Positions 50,531-60,599 of a stretch of DNA of 64,000 nt are shown here, piece after piece. The position numbers and the translations under genes are program-made. Source of the DNA: Lytechinus variegatus (taxonomy: Eukaryota > Echinodermata > Echinoidea > Temnopleuroida > Toxopneustidae); NCBI RefSeq assembly GCF_018143015.1, contig NC_054755.1, positions 11,758,124 through 11,822,123 of the forward strand, in the 5' to 3' direction. The first letter of the stretch is position 1, and every line of letters begins with the position of its first letter. Below the pieces are notes generated by a model that was given only the letters and a program-made list of their open reading frames with translations, did not search any database and had not been told where the DNA came from.

Positions 50531-51151
50531 CTGGATTGAGAGTGGTGTCCTCAATTTTATTTCCTGAATATGCGCTTTGGATATTTCAAATACATAAATG
50601 AAATATGATGAATCTGCTATATTACAAATGTGAACAAAATGGAAAAACAACAATAAATGATCAACAAACGAATGAAATATTGAGAGGGGCATAAATACAT
50701 TCACAAAATAGGGCTCGCAACTCTAGTTGACTCGCTAAACAAACTTATTTTTCTTTGTTCCGTTTTTCTTTACAAGCACCTATTAAAGAAAATCGAACAT
50801 TCGACTCCCAGTTGATATACGTACGCATCGGAATGTTTGGTCTGTGAGAGAAGAGCGTAGGGGGACCGAGAGTGCCCCCTAAAATTTTTCAGTTAGTAAA
50901 AAAGAGATAAAATGAAAAAAGGGGGAGGAAGAAGAGTAGGCCTATTAAAAGGAGAAAATACCCCCTTTATTCAATTGAGAACAATATGACATCACAACTA
51001 GGTCGTCATGACCACGCGCCGCCAGCCAACCAAAATCTCAGATAGATTAAATCGCGTATGTGAACTTATCCAAAATCAATGTTTTGGGCCGTGGTACCAA
51101 ATATTGAAATAAGGGATTAATGTACGTCGTTAAATAGACCTTTGTCTACAG

Positions 51152-53213
51152 GGGCGGTATTCTGAAAACGTTCTTATCTTAATTTTGTTCTTATCTACGT
51201 CACTTTCTTAAATTGGTATTCTGAAAACGTTCTTATCTTTTTCTTATCTTTTGTTCTTATCTTTGTTCTTATCTTGCTCTCCACCCAATGCTGAGCGCGT
51301 AAATTTACAACTCGCGCATATAATACCTAAGCGCGCTAAAAGATAAGAACAGAATGTAGATAAGTGGTATTCTGAAAACGTTCTTATCTTTTTTCTTTCT
51401 TATCTTTCACGATATTTAAGATAATATTTAAGATAGCTAGAGGGTTATCACATCTCACGATGTCCGCGTTTTTTCTTGCTCAAAATCGATGGCCTCTAGT
51501 AGTAACAAGTACCCACAAGTATTCCTCCCACCATTTATTTCATTCACCCTTTATTTTGCCCGTCTCTTTTTTCTATCCCTTCTTTCTTTTCCATTTTTTT
51601 TTATTCCTTTCTATCTGTCTGTCTTTCTTCCTATCTGTCTGTCTTTCTTCTTTTCTTTCATTCTTCATTTATATCTTTACTTTTGTTCTGTTTGAATCTT
51701 TTAATTTCTATTTTTTTTCTTTTGCTTTGTTTCATTTATACTTCATCTTTCTTCCTTTTTTATTTTCCCTTTTCGTTTTATCCCTTTCTTTTTTTTTCTT
51801 TACTGAGTCTTTTTTCTGCTTTCCCCCCGTTTCTCTTCCTTTTCTTTCTTTTTCTTTTTTCTTTCTTTCTTCCTTCACTTGTTTGTAATCTTTATTTTTC
51901 TTCCTTATTTTTCTTCCATTCTTTCGTTTTTATACATGCTTTTCCTTTTTTAATCATTCATTTCATTTCCCCCCTTTTCTTCCTTCCCTTTAATAATTCT
52001 TAATTTTTCTTATTTTTTTATTTCTGCTTTCTGACACTTTTGTGTCTTTTTTTACTTTCTTTCTTTTTTTCTTTATTTTGCTCATTCTTTTTTCGTTCGT
52101 TCTTTATTTACTCTTTTTCTTTACTTTCTTTCTTCTCTCTGTCTTTCTTCTATTAACTTTTTCTTTATTCTTTCCATTGATTTTTTTTCAAAACTTTTTA
52201 TTTTCCCTTTCGTTTTCTTTCTTTCTTTTTTTTCTTTCTTTCCTTCTTTCTTTCTTTCTTTCTTTTTTTTCCTTCTTATTTCTTTTTTATATGAATTTAC
52301 CTTTCTTTCTTTAGCTTTTTGTAGTCTTTATATTTGCGTCAAATTTCCTTTCATTTTTTTCTCTCATCTTTATTTCTTTGTTTAATTTTCTTTTTTCTCT
52401 CTTCCTTCACTTTTTACATTTTTATTCCCTTTTTTCTCTTTCTTTTTATTTCTTTCTAACTTTCTTTCATTCGTTTTTTTTTTTAGACTTTTTTTTCTTT
52501 TTCGGTTCCTTGTTAATTTATTTTATCTTATATTAGTTTGACCTTTTTCTATTTTTGTGTGTATTCCTTTTAGTTAATTTCTTTTTTTTCCTTCATTTTT
52601 GTTCCTTCACTTTATCATGGATAATTGTTCTATTTTTTCTTCCTTTTCCTTCTTTTATTCATTCTATTTTCTTTCTTTTTTATTTTTGAATTCTTTTTGC
52701 TTGCTTTCTTTCGTTTACTCTTTATTTTTTCATTATTTTCTGCTTTGTCCCTTTCATCTTTTTTTTCTGCTTCATTCTGACCCTTTTCTGTCTTCTTTCT
52801 TTCATACCTACTTTCTTTCTTTCTTCATATTTTGTTCTTTATTCGTACCTGCTTTATTTACTTTTCTTACTTTTTTTGCACGTGGACGTCTCGAAATAAT
52901 AAAATCAGTCATTGCGTATAAAATGCCTATTTCGCGCAATGCGCCAGAAACGGTGAACGCGCAGCGCCCATGATATTCTCTTCACATAAGGAACGCTTCT
53001 ATTGGTTAAACTGCCAATATAAAGCGCATTTTGATTGGTAAAATCTAAAAAATGGGCGTGTTGGAGATAAGAAGGGGGCAGTCCTTACAGAGATAAGAAC
53101 GCGTTAAGAAGATTTTCAGAATACCGATTTGCAATGATTTTAGCGTCTTCTTATCTCAGTGAGATAAGATAAAAGATAAGAACAAAGATAAGAACGTTTT
53201 CAGAATACCACCC
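51152..53213. mobile_element. 2.06-kb Harbinger-like element filled by a polypyrimidine tract
   Basis: GGGCGGTATTCTGAAAACGT at the left and CGTTTTCAGAATACCACCC at the right are inverted termini bordered by CAG on both sides. The left 290 bp and right 130 bp are crowded with TTCTTATCTT or its complement (AGATAAG), and the motif GGTATTCTGAAAACG also recurs internally at 51217 and 51368. The middle is about 1.35 kb of T/C-rich low-complexity DNA. Right of that is unique sequence with CpG (52875-53060). No transposase frame. Confidence 0.8.
51535..52880. repeat. Polypyrimidine (TTTC/TTCC-rich) tract
   Basis: More than 1.3 kb of nearly pure T/C on the plus strand with (TTTC)n patches (e.g. 52217-52280) and few purines. 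The long Phe/Leu/Ser frames across it are artefacts. Confidence 0.95.
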
Positions 53214-53255
53214 CAGGTTAACGATTTGCCAAAGGACCCGAGTGCACAGGCGGTG

Positions 53256-53472
53256 CACTCTTAAAACAAATCAGTCAAATTCACTAGACCAGTAGTCTGC
53301 TGGGAGCAACTGATATGGCAATCACTGATACTCACATTTCTGACATATATTCTAGTCAGAAATTACTCTTTTCTAGTACAATATGACTAGAAAATAGTCA
53401 AATATGACTATAACAGTTGCACCCAGCTGACCCTATTAACTTGTCAATTTTGACTGATTTGTTTTTAGAGTG
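53256..53472. mobile_element. MITE with CACTCTTAAAACAAATCAG ends, copy 2
   Basis: Same orientation and almost the same sequence as 50146-50380, lacking a short duplicated piece near the right end. The TG dinucleotide flanks both sides instead of TA. Confidence 0.85.
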
Positions 53473-53541
53473 TGGGAATCGAACCCCAGGCCCTGTGGTC
53501 CAGAGTTAAGAGACTTATCCACTGAACCACAACACCTTTCT
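53473..53541 (-). mobile_element. tRNA-like SINE head abutting a MITE
   Basis: The minus strand reads GTGTTGTGGTTCAGTGGATA (A box) and GGGGTTCGATTCCCAC (B box). The body that should follow on the minus strand is replaced by the MITE at 53256-53472, so the MITE either inserted at the junction or the SINE is truncated. Confidence 0.6.
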
Positions 53542-53559
53542 CTAAAGGTCTTACAATCA

Positions 53560-54115
53560 ATTATTCTAATTAAAGTTTGACGAAAGCTGTATATGGAAAA
53601 TGGCATCAAACTTTCATCTGAAATCGTTAATCGACTCGTACTTCATGCATGCTCTGGCGTATTAGATAGGGATGACGAGACACTTGAGCCCAAAAAAGTT
53701 CCGAGAGAGAAAATGAGAGAGGGGGGGAGGGTGAGAAAAAAAGAGAGGGAGAGAGAGAGACTAAAATGGAAAGGAAACACGTAAAAAATTATATTATTTT
53801 CTGATGATTGTGTCAAAATCTATCAGAAAATTAGACTTTAATCATGTTAATTCAAAAAGCTATAGCTTTTACAATTTTATTTTTTTTTAAATCATGAATG
53901 GCCTTAAAAAAAACTTTGATCGTTATTGCACGCGTATATACGTGACTTTTTTTGCAAGGAACAAGTAATGGGTATCGCAAAACAATACAAAAATTGAATT
54001 TGGCAGAAAGAGGTGGGTTTCTAAATCTTTAAGATTTCACTCTAAAACAATTTATCATTCAAAAAACTTCATTTCAGACAAAAAAGGCTATCCATTTTGT
54101 ATATGAGATAGATAG
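53560..54115. other. Non-coding, GA microsatellite inside
   Basis: A short (GA)n-rich piece at about 53700-53765; otherwise AT-rich with nothing recognised. Confidence 0.35.
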
Positions 54116-54117
54116 AT

Positions 54118-54660
54118 AGATAAATGGTATTTATTGTGATAAAAACTCAATTAGCAGCCAAAGGCTGAATTACATGAATTTGTACAAAGTAAAATTTCAG
54201 TAAACAAACAAAACAGTAAAAAATGTAACAAAGCATATTAATGTATAGTATTTGAAAGGGGATGCAAAAAGAAAATATACAGAGGGAGAAGTAATGGCAA
54301 AAGCAGGAAAGGGGAAAAGTTAGGAGTAGACTAAATGTATAAACCTTTAACATAATGAACATCTTAACGTAAATATATAGGCAATATGATAAATCGTGTA
54401 GATTAATACTTCAAATTTGAGTATCTTTTAGTGTGTGCACATTATCATCAGTACAGTCCACCATATATGAAAAGCACTCTTTCCCTAGACCTCATAACAC
54501 AAGAATTATAGACCTGCATTGAAATGAAATTGACCGTATACATTGAGCTCAGTTCAAGTTTATTTCATTGATTCCATATCCACACATAAAGGATTACAAT
54601 AAAAGAAAATCAAAAATTCGTACAATAATCAAACAAAGATTACATTGATAAAAGAAAGTT
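54118..54660 (-). mobile_element. Possible LINE 3' UTR fragments
   Basis: 54118-54330 (minus strand CAGCCTTTGGCTGCTAATTG... ending in TATTTATCTATC-type tail) and 54540-54660 (plus strand TTCAAGTTTATTTCATTGATTCC) look like 3' ends of non-LTR elements inserted on the minus strand. Similar pieces occur near 24222, 34305 and 48325. No coding sequence remains. Confidence 0.35.
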
Positions 54661-55662
54661 TGTTTTTCAAAATTAATTTCGCACCTGCACCCTTACGTTA
54701 AGATATGTTCGATGAATAATAATTATTGTTTTCTGGGGCTGCCACGCAGTCAAGCTTAGTTTATAGTAGCAACCCCTTCAACCTTCTAACCTTCTAACAA
54801 TCGATATATATTAATAGAAAATGCAATTGTGTTCAATGATTTGCTTGTCAGTTATACGTATATTATTATTATATTTTCTTTGTTCATTTGTTTATGAAAA
54901 AGTGTTGCAGAAACCAATAAATGAAATGAAAATTAATTTTCGTGTTTTTTTTTTTTGGGGGGGGGGCGCCATCCGTATAATGGGAGATTTTTTCCCCCCG
55001 AAAGTGGGAGTTCCTCTCTCTATCCCTGGACCACTGACTTGTTTGGATAAGGACCCTTATACATAATTCATCGAACAATAAGAAAAGAAAATTCACCCTG
55101 ACTGGCCTGACATCAATAGCTATTTGGTTTGATATAGCAGAAAATCGAAAAAGTTCAATTTTCAATGGACTGTGAATGAAGTAGCAGACGACATTTTACC
55201 CACAGTGCATTTTCAATACAAAATACCATATCCATTTCCGGTTGCCAAATACAAACATCAACGCCTTTTTAGGCAAGAGGTAAATTAATATGGAATTATT
55301 ATAGTTTTGAGTAATGTTTTTATGTTCTTAATGATAATTAAATATCCATAATAAAATTATTTTCTTTGAAATACACTTGGTTCCTACCTTATATTTATAT
55401 TTGCATTGGATTTCATCTTAAGAGTTCGTCATTTTCATGAAAAGTTATATGAGCAGTCCCATACGTTAATATTTGTGTCGGATCACACCGAAATTATTAT
55501 TATAATTAGACAAGTGGCAAATCAACTTCCTCGGAATTCGACAAGCCAGTAAAAAATTGAAGATTTTCTTTTTTTATTTTCTGATCGTTCCATGTTTCAC
55601 AATTACTCTGTAAAAATTGAGTGAAATCAATAACGGGAAAGTGATAAAAAAAGCAGTGTTTC

Positions 55663-55745
55663 TGCTAGACAGCTGGCAGCCGTCTGTTTCGAGGAGTTTT
55701 TTAACATTTTTTAATTTCTCCTCGTCGACAGACGGCTCGCTAGCG
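55663..55745. repeat. Imperfect hairpin
   Basis: GCAGCCGTCTGTTTCGAGGAG and CTCCTCGTCGACAGACGGCT face each other around a T-rich loop, with GCTAG/CTAGC at the outer edge. The flanking CCCCGCC (55749) and GGCGGGG (56476) suggest it is part of an older element now split by the palindrome at 55773. Confidence 0.6.
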
Positions 55746-55772
55746 TGTCCCCGCCATTAGGGGAGGTACAAC

Positions 55773-56456
55773 TAGCCTGGGGCGTTTTGGGGAGTGAAAG
55801 TTATATACTGTACGTATGGAGTCACTCCCCACTAACGCCTGGGATTCCTCCCTATACTTCCCCACATACGGGTACAAAACCAGAAACTTTCGCCCCCGAG
55901 AATTCTACTTTCCCTCTAAAAGATCTAGCCCTAAAACATGTACATGGGGTCCAACTTCATTTCCAACACTTCAGCGATATTGATTTCATTTTTAAAGAAG
56001 AATTCATTAAAAAAACGAGAGATTTGTTTTGAAAAGATGGAAAGAGCTTACTTCCGTGTTTACGTCGCCATCTTGATTTCTTTGTCTTCCGCTTGGCGAC
56101 AGCACGCAAATCGCGGGATTTGCGTGCTGTCGCCAAGCGGAAGACAAAGAAATCAAGATGGCGACGTAAACACGGAAGTAAGCTCTTTCCATCTTTTCAA
56201 AACAAATCTCTCGTTTTTTTAATGAATTCTTCTTTAAAAATGAAATCAATATCGCTGAAATGTTGGAAATGAAGTTGGACCCCATGTACATGTTTTAGGG
56301 CTAGATCTTTTAGAGGGAAAGTAGAATTCTCGGGGGCGAAAGTTTCTGGTTTTGTACCCGTATGTGGGGAAGTATAGGGAGGAATCCCAGGCGTTAGTGG
56401 GGAGTGACTCCATACGTACAGTATATAACTTTCACTCCCCAAAACGCCCCAGGCTA
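55773..56456. mobile_element. Nearly perfect 684-bp palindromic hAT-like MITE
   Basis: Two arms of about 340 bp are inverted copies of each other with, by eye, one mismatch plus a 4-nt centre (GCGG near 56113-56116). Termini are TAGCCTGGGGCG and CGCCCCAGGCTA. The octamer GGTACAAC flanks both ends (55765-55772, 56457-56464), an 8-bp target duplication as produced by hAT transposases. No transposase is encoded; identical open frames on the two strands are a consequence of the palindrome. Confidence 0.9.
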
Positions 56457-56704
56457 GGTACAACGCAAAATCCCCCGGCGGGGCTCATCGATTTTTAACT
56501 TAATGAAAAAACTATATATAAAAAGAAGCTTACCAAAAATCAAAATGCAGCTTGTTATTTCCTCTAGGCATTAATTGGCATCCAAGTGGTAAAAAATCAA
56601 TTCGAAAGGAACAAAAACAGTGACTTTCCTCGGCTGTCGTGTAGCTCCCAATTCACTCGTTCCTCCGAAGTCGATAATGTACACAAACATATGAGGTGGG
56701 ATGA

Positions 56705-56935
56705 ACTTCCGGGTCAACTGCTTATCGAAACCGTTGGCCAATCAGATCATCTCTTTTACGTCAGGCTTATGAATATTAATATTCTTTTCCTTTTCAACGT
56801 TTGCTCGCGCTCGCCAGGCAAGCTGATAAAACTTCAACATCCGGGCACTGTATATGTGTGACGTAAAGGTCATGGGGCGGAGTCTAACTTTCGCCGGCCA
56901 CTTTTCATGAATAATTCATTATCAAGATGGCTGCC
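56705..56935 (+). promoter_or_regulatory. Housekeeping-type promoter
   Basis: In order: ACTTCCGGGT (ETS-type), GGCCAATCAG (CCAAT box, 56737-56746), TGACGTAA (56859-56866), GGGGCGG (GC box, 56874-56880), and a CAAGATGGCTGCC YY1-type initiator (56923-56935). No TATA box. The cluster resembles TATA-less broad promoters and would drive rightward transcription, perhaps of the PP2A subunit gene. Confidence 0.5.
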
Positions 56936-57007
56936 CACTCTCCGAGTCGCAAGTGTCAACTTTTAGAGACAATCCTCTGAATGCCAGTTTCAAAGCGGGA
57001 ATTTAGG
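56927..57007 (+). other. Candidate first exon (5' leader) after the promoter
   Basis: Ends at a good donor (TTTAGG|GTAAGA). It contains a 17-codon open frame (ATG 56927, stop 56978-56980) and then a second ATG at 56981 open to the donor in phase 0. That would be in frame with the extended reading at 61930. Whether it belongs to the ppp2r3 gene 5 kb downstream is inference. Confidence 0.35.
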
Positions 57008-57416
57008 GTAAGAAACTGTCGTTACTTAAACATTATCACCTAAAGGTGCATATGAATGCACTGTTTGTGTAAAATATCACGGTATTGAGGAGAAAAACAA
57101 GAAATTAGCCGTGGCCATTGAGCCCCCGTACAGACGACGGTTAAACTTCGGTCTATGTATTTGGTGAGTGAAGCCAACGAAGTTCAGCTGAACAACCAAC
57201 ATAACAGAGACCGAAGCTTTTGGTCTATGTTTCTGCAAGTGTTTTTTGGGGGTCAGTTCGAAAATTTGGCACGCTCGATTATTGAATTTGGCTTCATACA
57301 AAGCAACGTACACTATTATTGATTGGCTATTCATTTAAAATCTTGTACAGCTGGCGGCTAGTTCGATCGATCGGTTCAATCATACAGTTTTAAAAGAAAG
57401 ATAAAAAAGTATCTGG

Positions 57417-57590
57417 ACTGGGCGTTGTGGCGTGCGCCTGTAATCCAAGCTGTGGGGAAGTTACAAATTGATGCAGAGGTTCGAGCCCTGGTCACGTCTT
57501 TCGGATGGTGGCGTTAAAGGTCGGTCCCAGACATAAATAATGATATCTGATTGATTGATACACGTCTGACGAAACTCAAATACACACACC
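57417..57590 (+). mobile_element. SINE with 7SL/Alu-like head, copy 2
   Basis: Starts ACTGGGCGTTGTGGCGTGCG followed by CCTGTAATCCAAGC, B box GGTTCGAGCCC at about 57478-57488, then GGTCGGTCCCAGACATAAAT and an ACACACACC tail. Partner of 27562-27738. Two full-length copies with the same ends define a real family. Confidence 0.75.
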
Positions 57591-57689
57591 GCTTTCAATA
57601 CCTATTTTGAAAGTTTAAAAGGGGGGCTTCTTGACAAAAGTTAACAAACGGGATACAAATTCTAAAGGGTTATTTTTATGGTGATAATG

Positions 57690-58637
57690 TAACCAGGGAG
57701 CGCCTTCATCCATATAATCATGGTAAGTGCATAATTTCTAGGGCCAGTGATTTTCCGCGATTGCGGAAAACGGACGGACTTCACGGAAAGGGCCTTTGAA
57801 ACGGAAAGTGGCATTTCAAACGGAAAATCACAGAAAAATTTTTTTCTCAAAATACACACAACAGGAACAGAAATTACTCCAAAATCTCAACAAAATACGA
57901 ATATTAAATGGCCACCAAACCCCAGAAAACACGATCTCACTTCACTTTAATCATGACAATTCACACATCGTGACTGCACTCGATATCACCACACTTGATC
58001 GTACCCGGCCGGCCGGGTGGGCGCCGGGTTGGGCTTCACATGCACACATACTTCATACAACACGGTCGTGTGTTGCTGCCCTCTACGTTCTAAGATGTAA
58101 CAGCACGATATCGAGGTCTCAAAATCCAAAATGGCGGATTGGAGAAAGTCGTTGACTGCGGATAACGATGTCCAAAAAAAAACCAAATTATCGATGAAAT
58201 TTCATTTAACTGTAAAATAATGCTAATGATGTGAAAGGTGAGGATGTGTTCATGTTAAATATGTTTGTCAAAATGTTTTGTGTACCCGCATAAATCCGAT
58301 TAGAACGGATTCTATTGCGTTGTTGGTACAGTGGCAGATACAAATTTTGACCAGCGTGAGCGTTGTATTGCTATTCAATTGGTAAACGGAATTGTCACTT
58401 TTCCGTGTGTACAAAGTCTATGGGGAAACAGAATTTCCGTTTTCTGACATGCTGAAACAGAATTTGAGATTTTCTGAAATGGAAAAGGCAATTTTTTTAA
58501 ATGGAAAATCACTGTCCCTAAATTTCTGTTTTCACAATTTATCTTGCTAGATATTTTGACCATAATCTACCCTTGTCCCGTGAGTACTGGTAAATACATG
58601 GTGAGCTCCTTTTCGCGGGCCGGCGCTCCCTGGGTTA
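57690..58637. mobile_element. Nested TIR elements
   Basis: Outer ends TAACCAGGGAGCGCC and GGCGCTCCCTGGGTTA pair. Inside, a second pair (TAGGGCCAGTGATTTTCC at 57739 and GGAAAATCACTGTCCCTA ending 58520) delimits an inner 782-bp element whose subterminal parts repeat ACGGAAA/TTTCCGT words. The inner element holds a CpG-rich core at 57995-58190. Confidence 0.65.
58131..58220 (+). CDS. Small open frame inside a TIR element, unknown
   Basis: 29 codons plus stop starting MADWRKSLTADNDVQKK, preceded by CCAAAATGGCGG (YY1-like start context) and a GC-rich patch (GGCCGGCCGGG). It looks like the 5' end of a host gene first exon carried by the element. I do not recognise the protein, and it may not be translated. 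Confidence 0.2.
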   Translation: MADWRKSLTADNDVQKKTKLSMKFHLTVK

Positions 58638-59539
58638 GTAATAATTGTACCATTTGTGCAGGATCTCTCTGCTGATCTCCGAAGCTAACGGAGGAAGAAG
58701 AAGATAGATTGGGGCAGTTCCAAACAAAAGTGGACATTTTCCAAATATTTATATTAGCTCTATTTCAAATTTGGATAAAAATTTTCTATCAAAACTCATG
58801 TGGAATTTCATGAATACAAAAGGGGAGCATAATTAGCCACAATTTTTTTCTCTTACGCATCTCCTTACAGGAGAATCCGAACCATACAAGAAATTCTATA
58901 CATGGGACTACATATCTTGTTTTTTACAATTTAAATTTCACAGAAAACTATTGCCTGTTTTGTGAAATTTTCTTTTGGATAATCTGAATGTCATCATTTT
59001 ACATCAAATCAAACAAAAATTTTGAAATATTTATAAGTTCATTATATGCTGCCCGTGAGTGGTTATTTCTCATGTCACTCTGGCCAGTTTGCCCTTATGA
59101 TACCTCATACTTTTCAGGGCACTAAGGCCAAAATCTTTTTCAAAAAAGGGCATCAATGGCCAATTTTTTTTAGCACCAGCCTTTACACAATAACTATTAC
59201 TAGAAGAATTGCTCTTACTGAAAGGTCCACTCCCCCCAATTAGAGTAAAGTTATGATGTACAGATTGTTTTGGTCAAGCATCCAAGCTTGACCAACACCT
59301 GTTAGGCTGGAGAGAGTCTTGACCAGACCAATATAAAAGGAGTTCACTTCTGAACCCAAGTCAGAATAGAGAATTGTTTTAGAGTTTGGTTCCCGCATGC
59401 AGATAGATTAGAGATCGAGTTTTAGAGCTCCAGTAGAGTTACATATTATATTACATAAGTTATGTAGATTCGAATCAGTGATAGGTCAATACGCCATCAC
59501 GTGACCATAGCTGCGAGGATCGCATTTGTTATATTCTAG

Positions 59540-59612
59540 GTTTTGACGTCACCTCAGGGAATATACTGCGTTGTATTTTCTATTGCGGCGTTATATTCAC
59601 TAAGGTGACGTC
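59540..59612. repeat. Inverted repeat with a CRE in each arm
   Basis: TGACGTCACCTCAGGGAATATA and the inverted TATATTC-type arm ending AGGTGACGTCA. Each arm has the full TGACGTCA octamer. Confidence 0.55.
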
Positions 59613-59794
59613 ACTCAATGCATACAAGTTGCGTAACGAGGTAGTTTATTTGATGTACGCGCTAATGTTAATGCGTCGATTGCATGAAGAACGCGCCAAA
59701 ATCTATTATGACGTGGATGGATCAGAGCTGTAGCAAGAATTTCGGGTTTGAGCCAGATGATGAATGCAATTTCTGATGGCGAATCCACATACTA

Positions 59795-60005
59795 TTAAAT
59801 ATAACAGATATTGCCTGGTCTATCGTTTTAAAAATAAATAACATTTCAACTCCCCTCCGAAGCTATATTTTTCCCTCGGGATTATATTTTCCCTCAGTGC
59901 TGCGTGCTTCGGGCAAAATATAATCCCTTGGGAAAAATATAACTCTGTCGGGGAGAGGAAATGTTATATTCAAACTCTAGGCAGGCAATATCTGTATAAT
60001 ATTAC
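59795..60005. mobile_element. Foldback element with AACAGATATTGCCTG ends
   Basis: Outer arms AACAGATATTGCCTG / CAGGCAATATCTGT and inner arms GGGATTATATTTTCCC / AAAATATAATCCC pair around 59900-59910. Confidence 0.6.
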
Positions 60006-60089
60006 ATCGGTTCTCAGAGTTTATTATCTTCATCTTCAGAGTAGAGTCACCATCAGACCATGGATCCTACTAGGATCCATGATCACACT

Positions 60090-60592
60090 AAGGGTGTGTT
60101 TATGCTTCCATTGCGAGGACAGAATCAGCGAATTCAAACGTCGATTCAAAACGCCGATCGTAAACGTGGTTCTGGGAGTGCTGTTTATGCTTAACTTTTC
60201 AGAGCAAATCATGGTCTCCAGCTGGCTTCGCATCGTAAAGCGAGGTCAATTGGGCGCGCCTTTTTTCGAAAGTTTTTTATCCGATTGTTGTTATTACGTG
60301 GAGATAACATAGAGCAATACGACTGTATTTGCCCGCGGATTTTCATCTCACCGGAAGCATGTACCAAATGACGTCATTTAAACACGTTTACGATCATGGT
60401 TCTGTTTATACTTCCCCAGAAAGCCTGATTCTGGTCAAACGACGTTTACAAACGCATCTTTTTGTGAGTTTACGATCGGCGTTTTGAAACAGCGTTTAAA
60501 TGAAAGTAAGCATGGACGCAACCGTGTTTTGGACTAATCACGTTTGGAAACGCTGATTCTGGCCTGAAAAGTGGAAGCATAAACACGGCCTT
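60090..60592. mobile_element. 500-bp TIR element with GTGTTTATGCTTCCA ends
   Basis: AAGGGTGTGTTTATGCTTCCA is mirrored by TGGAAGCATAAACACGGCCTT. Subterminal CAGAATCAGCG / CGCTGATTCTG also pairs, and GTTTACGATC words recur inside. A 21-bp palindrome built on GGATCC (60060-60080) lies just outside the left end. Confidence 0.75.
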
Positions 60593-60599
60593 ACTCATG

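Noticed and set aside
51460..52973. Several long Phe/Leu/Ser-rich open frames
   Set aside because: They lie in the polypyrimidine tract; purine absence removes stop codons, so the frames are compositional artefacts.
55938..56291. Pair of about 94-aa frames on opposite strands
   Set aside because: Identical because they are the two arms of the palindrome; no sign of coding constraint.
57417..57590. A functional 7SL RNA gene
   Set aside because: Only the first 30-45 nt resemble 7SL; the S domain is absent and a second dispersed copy exists.
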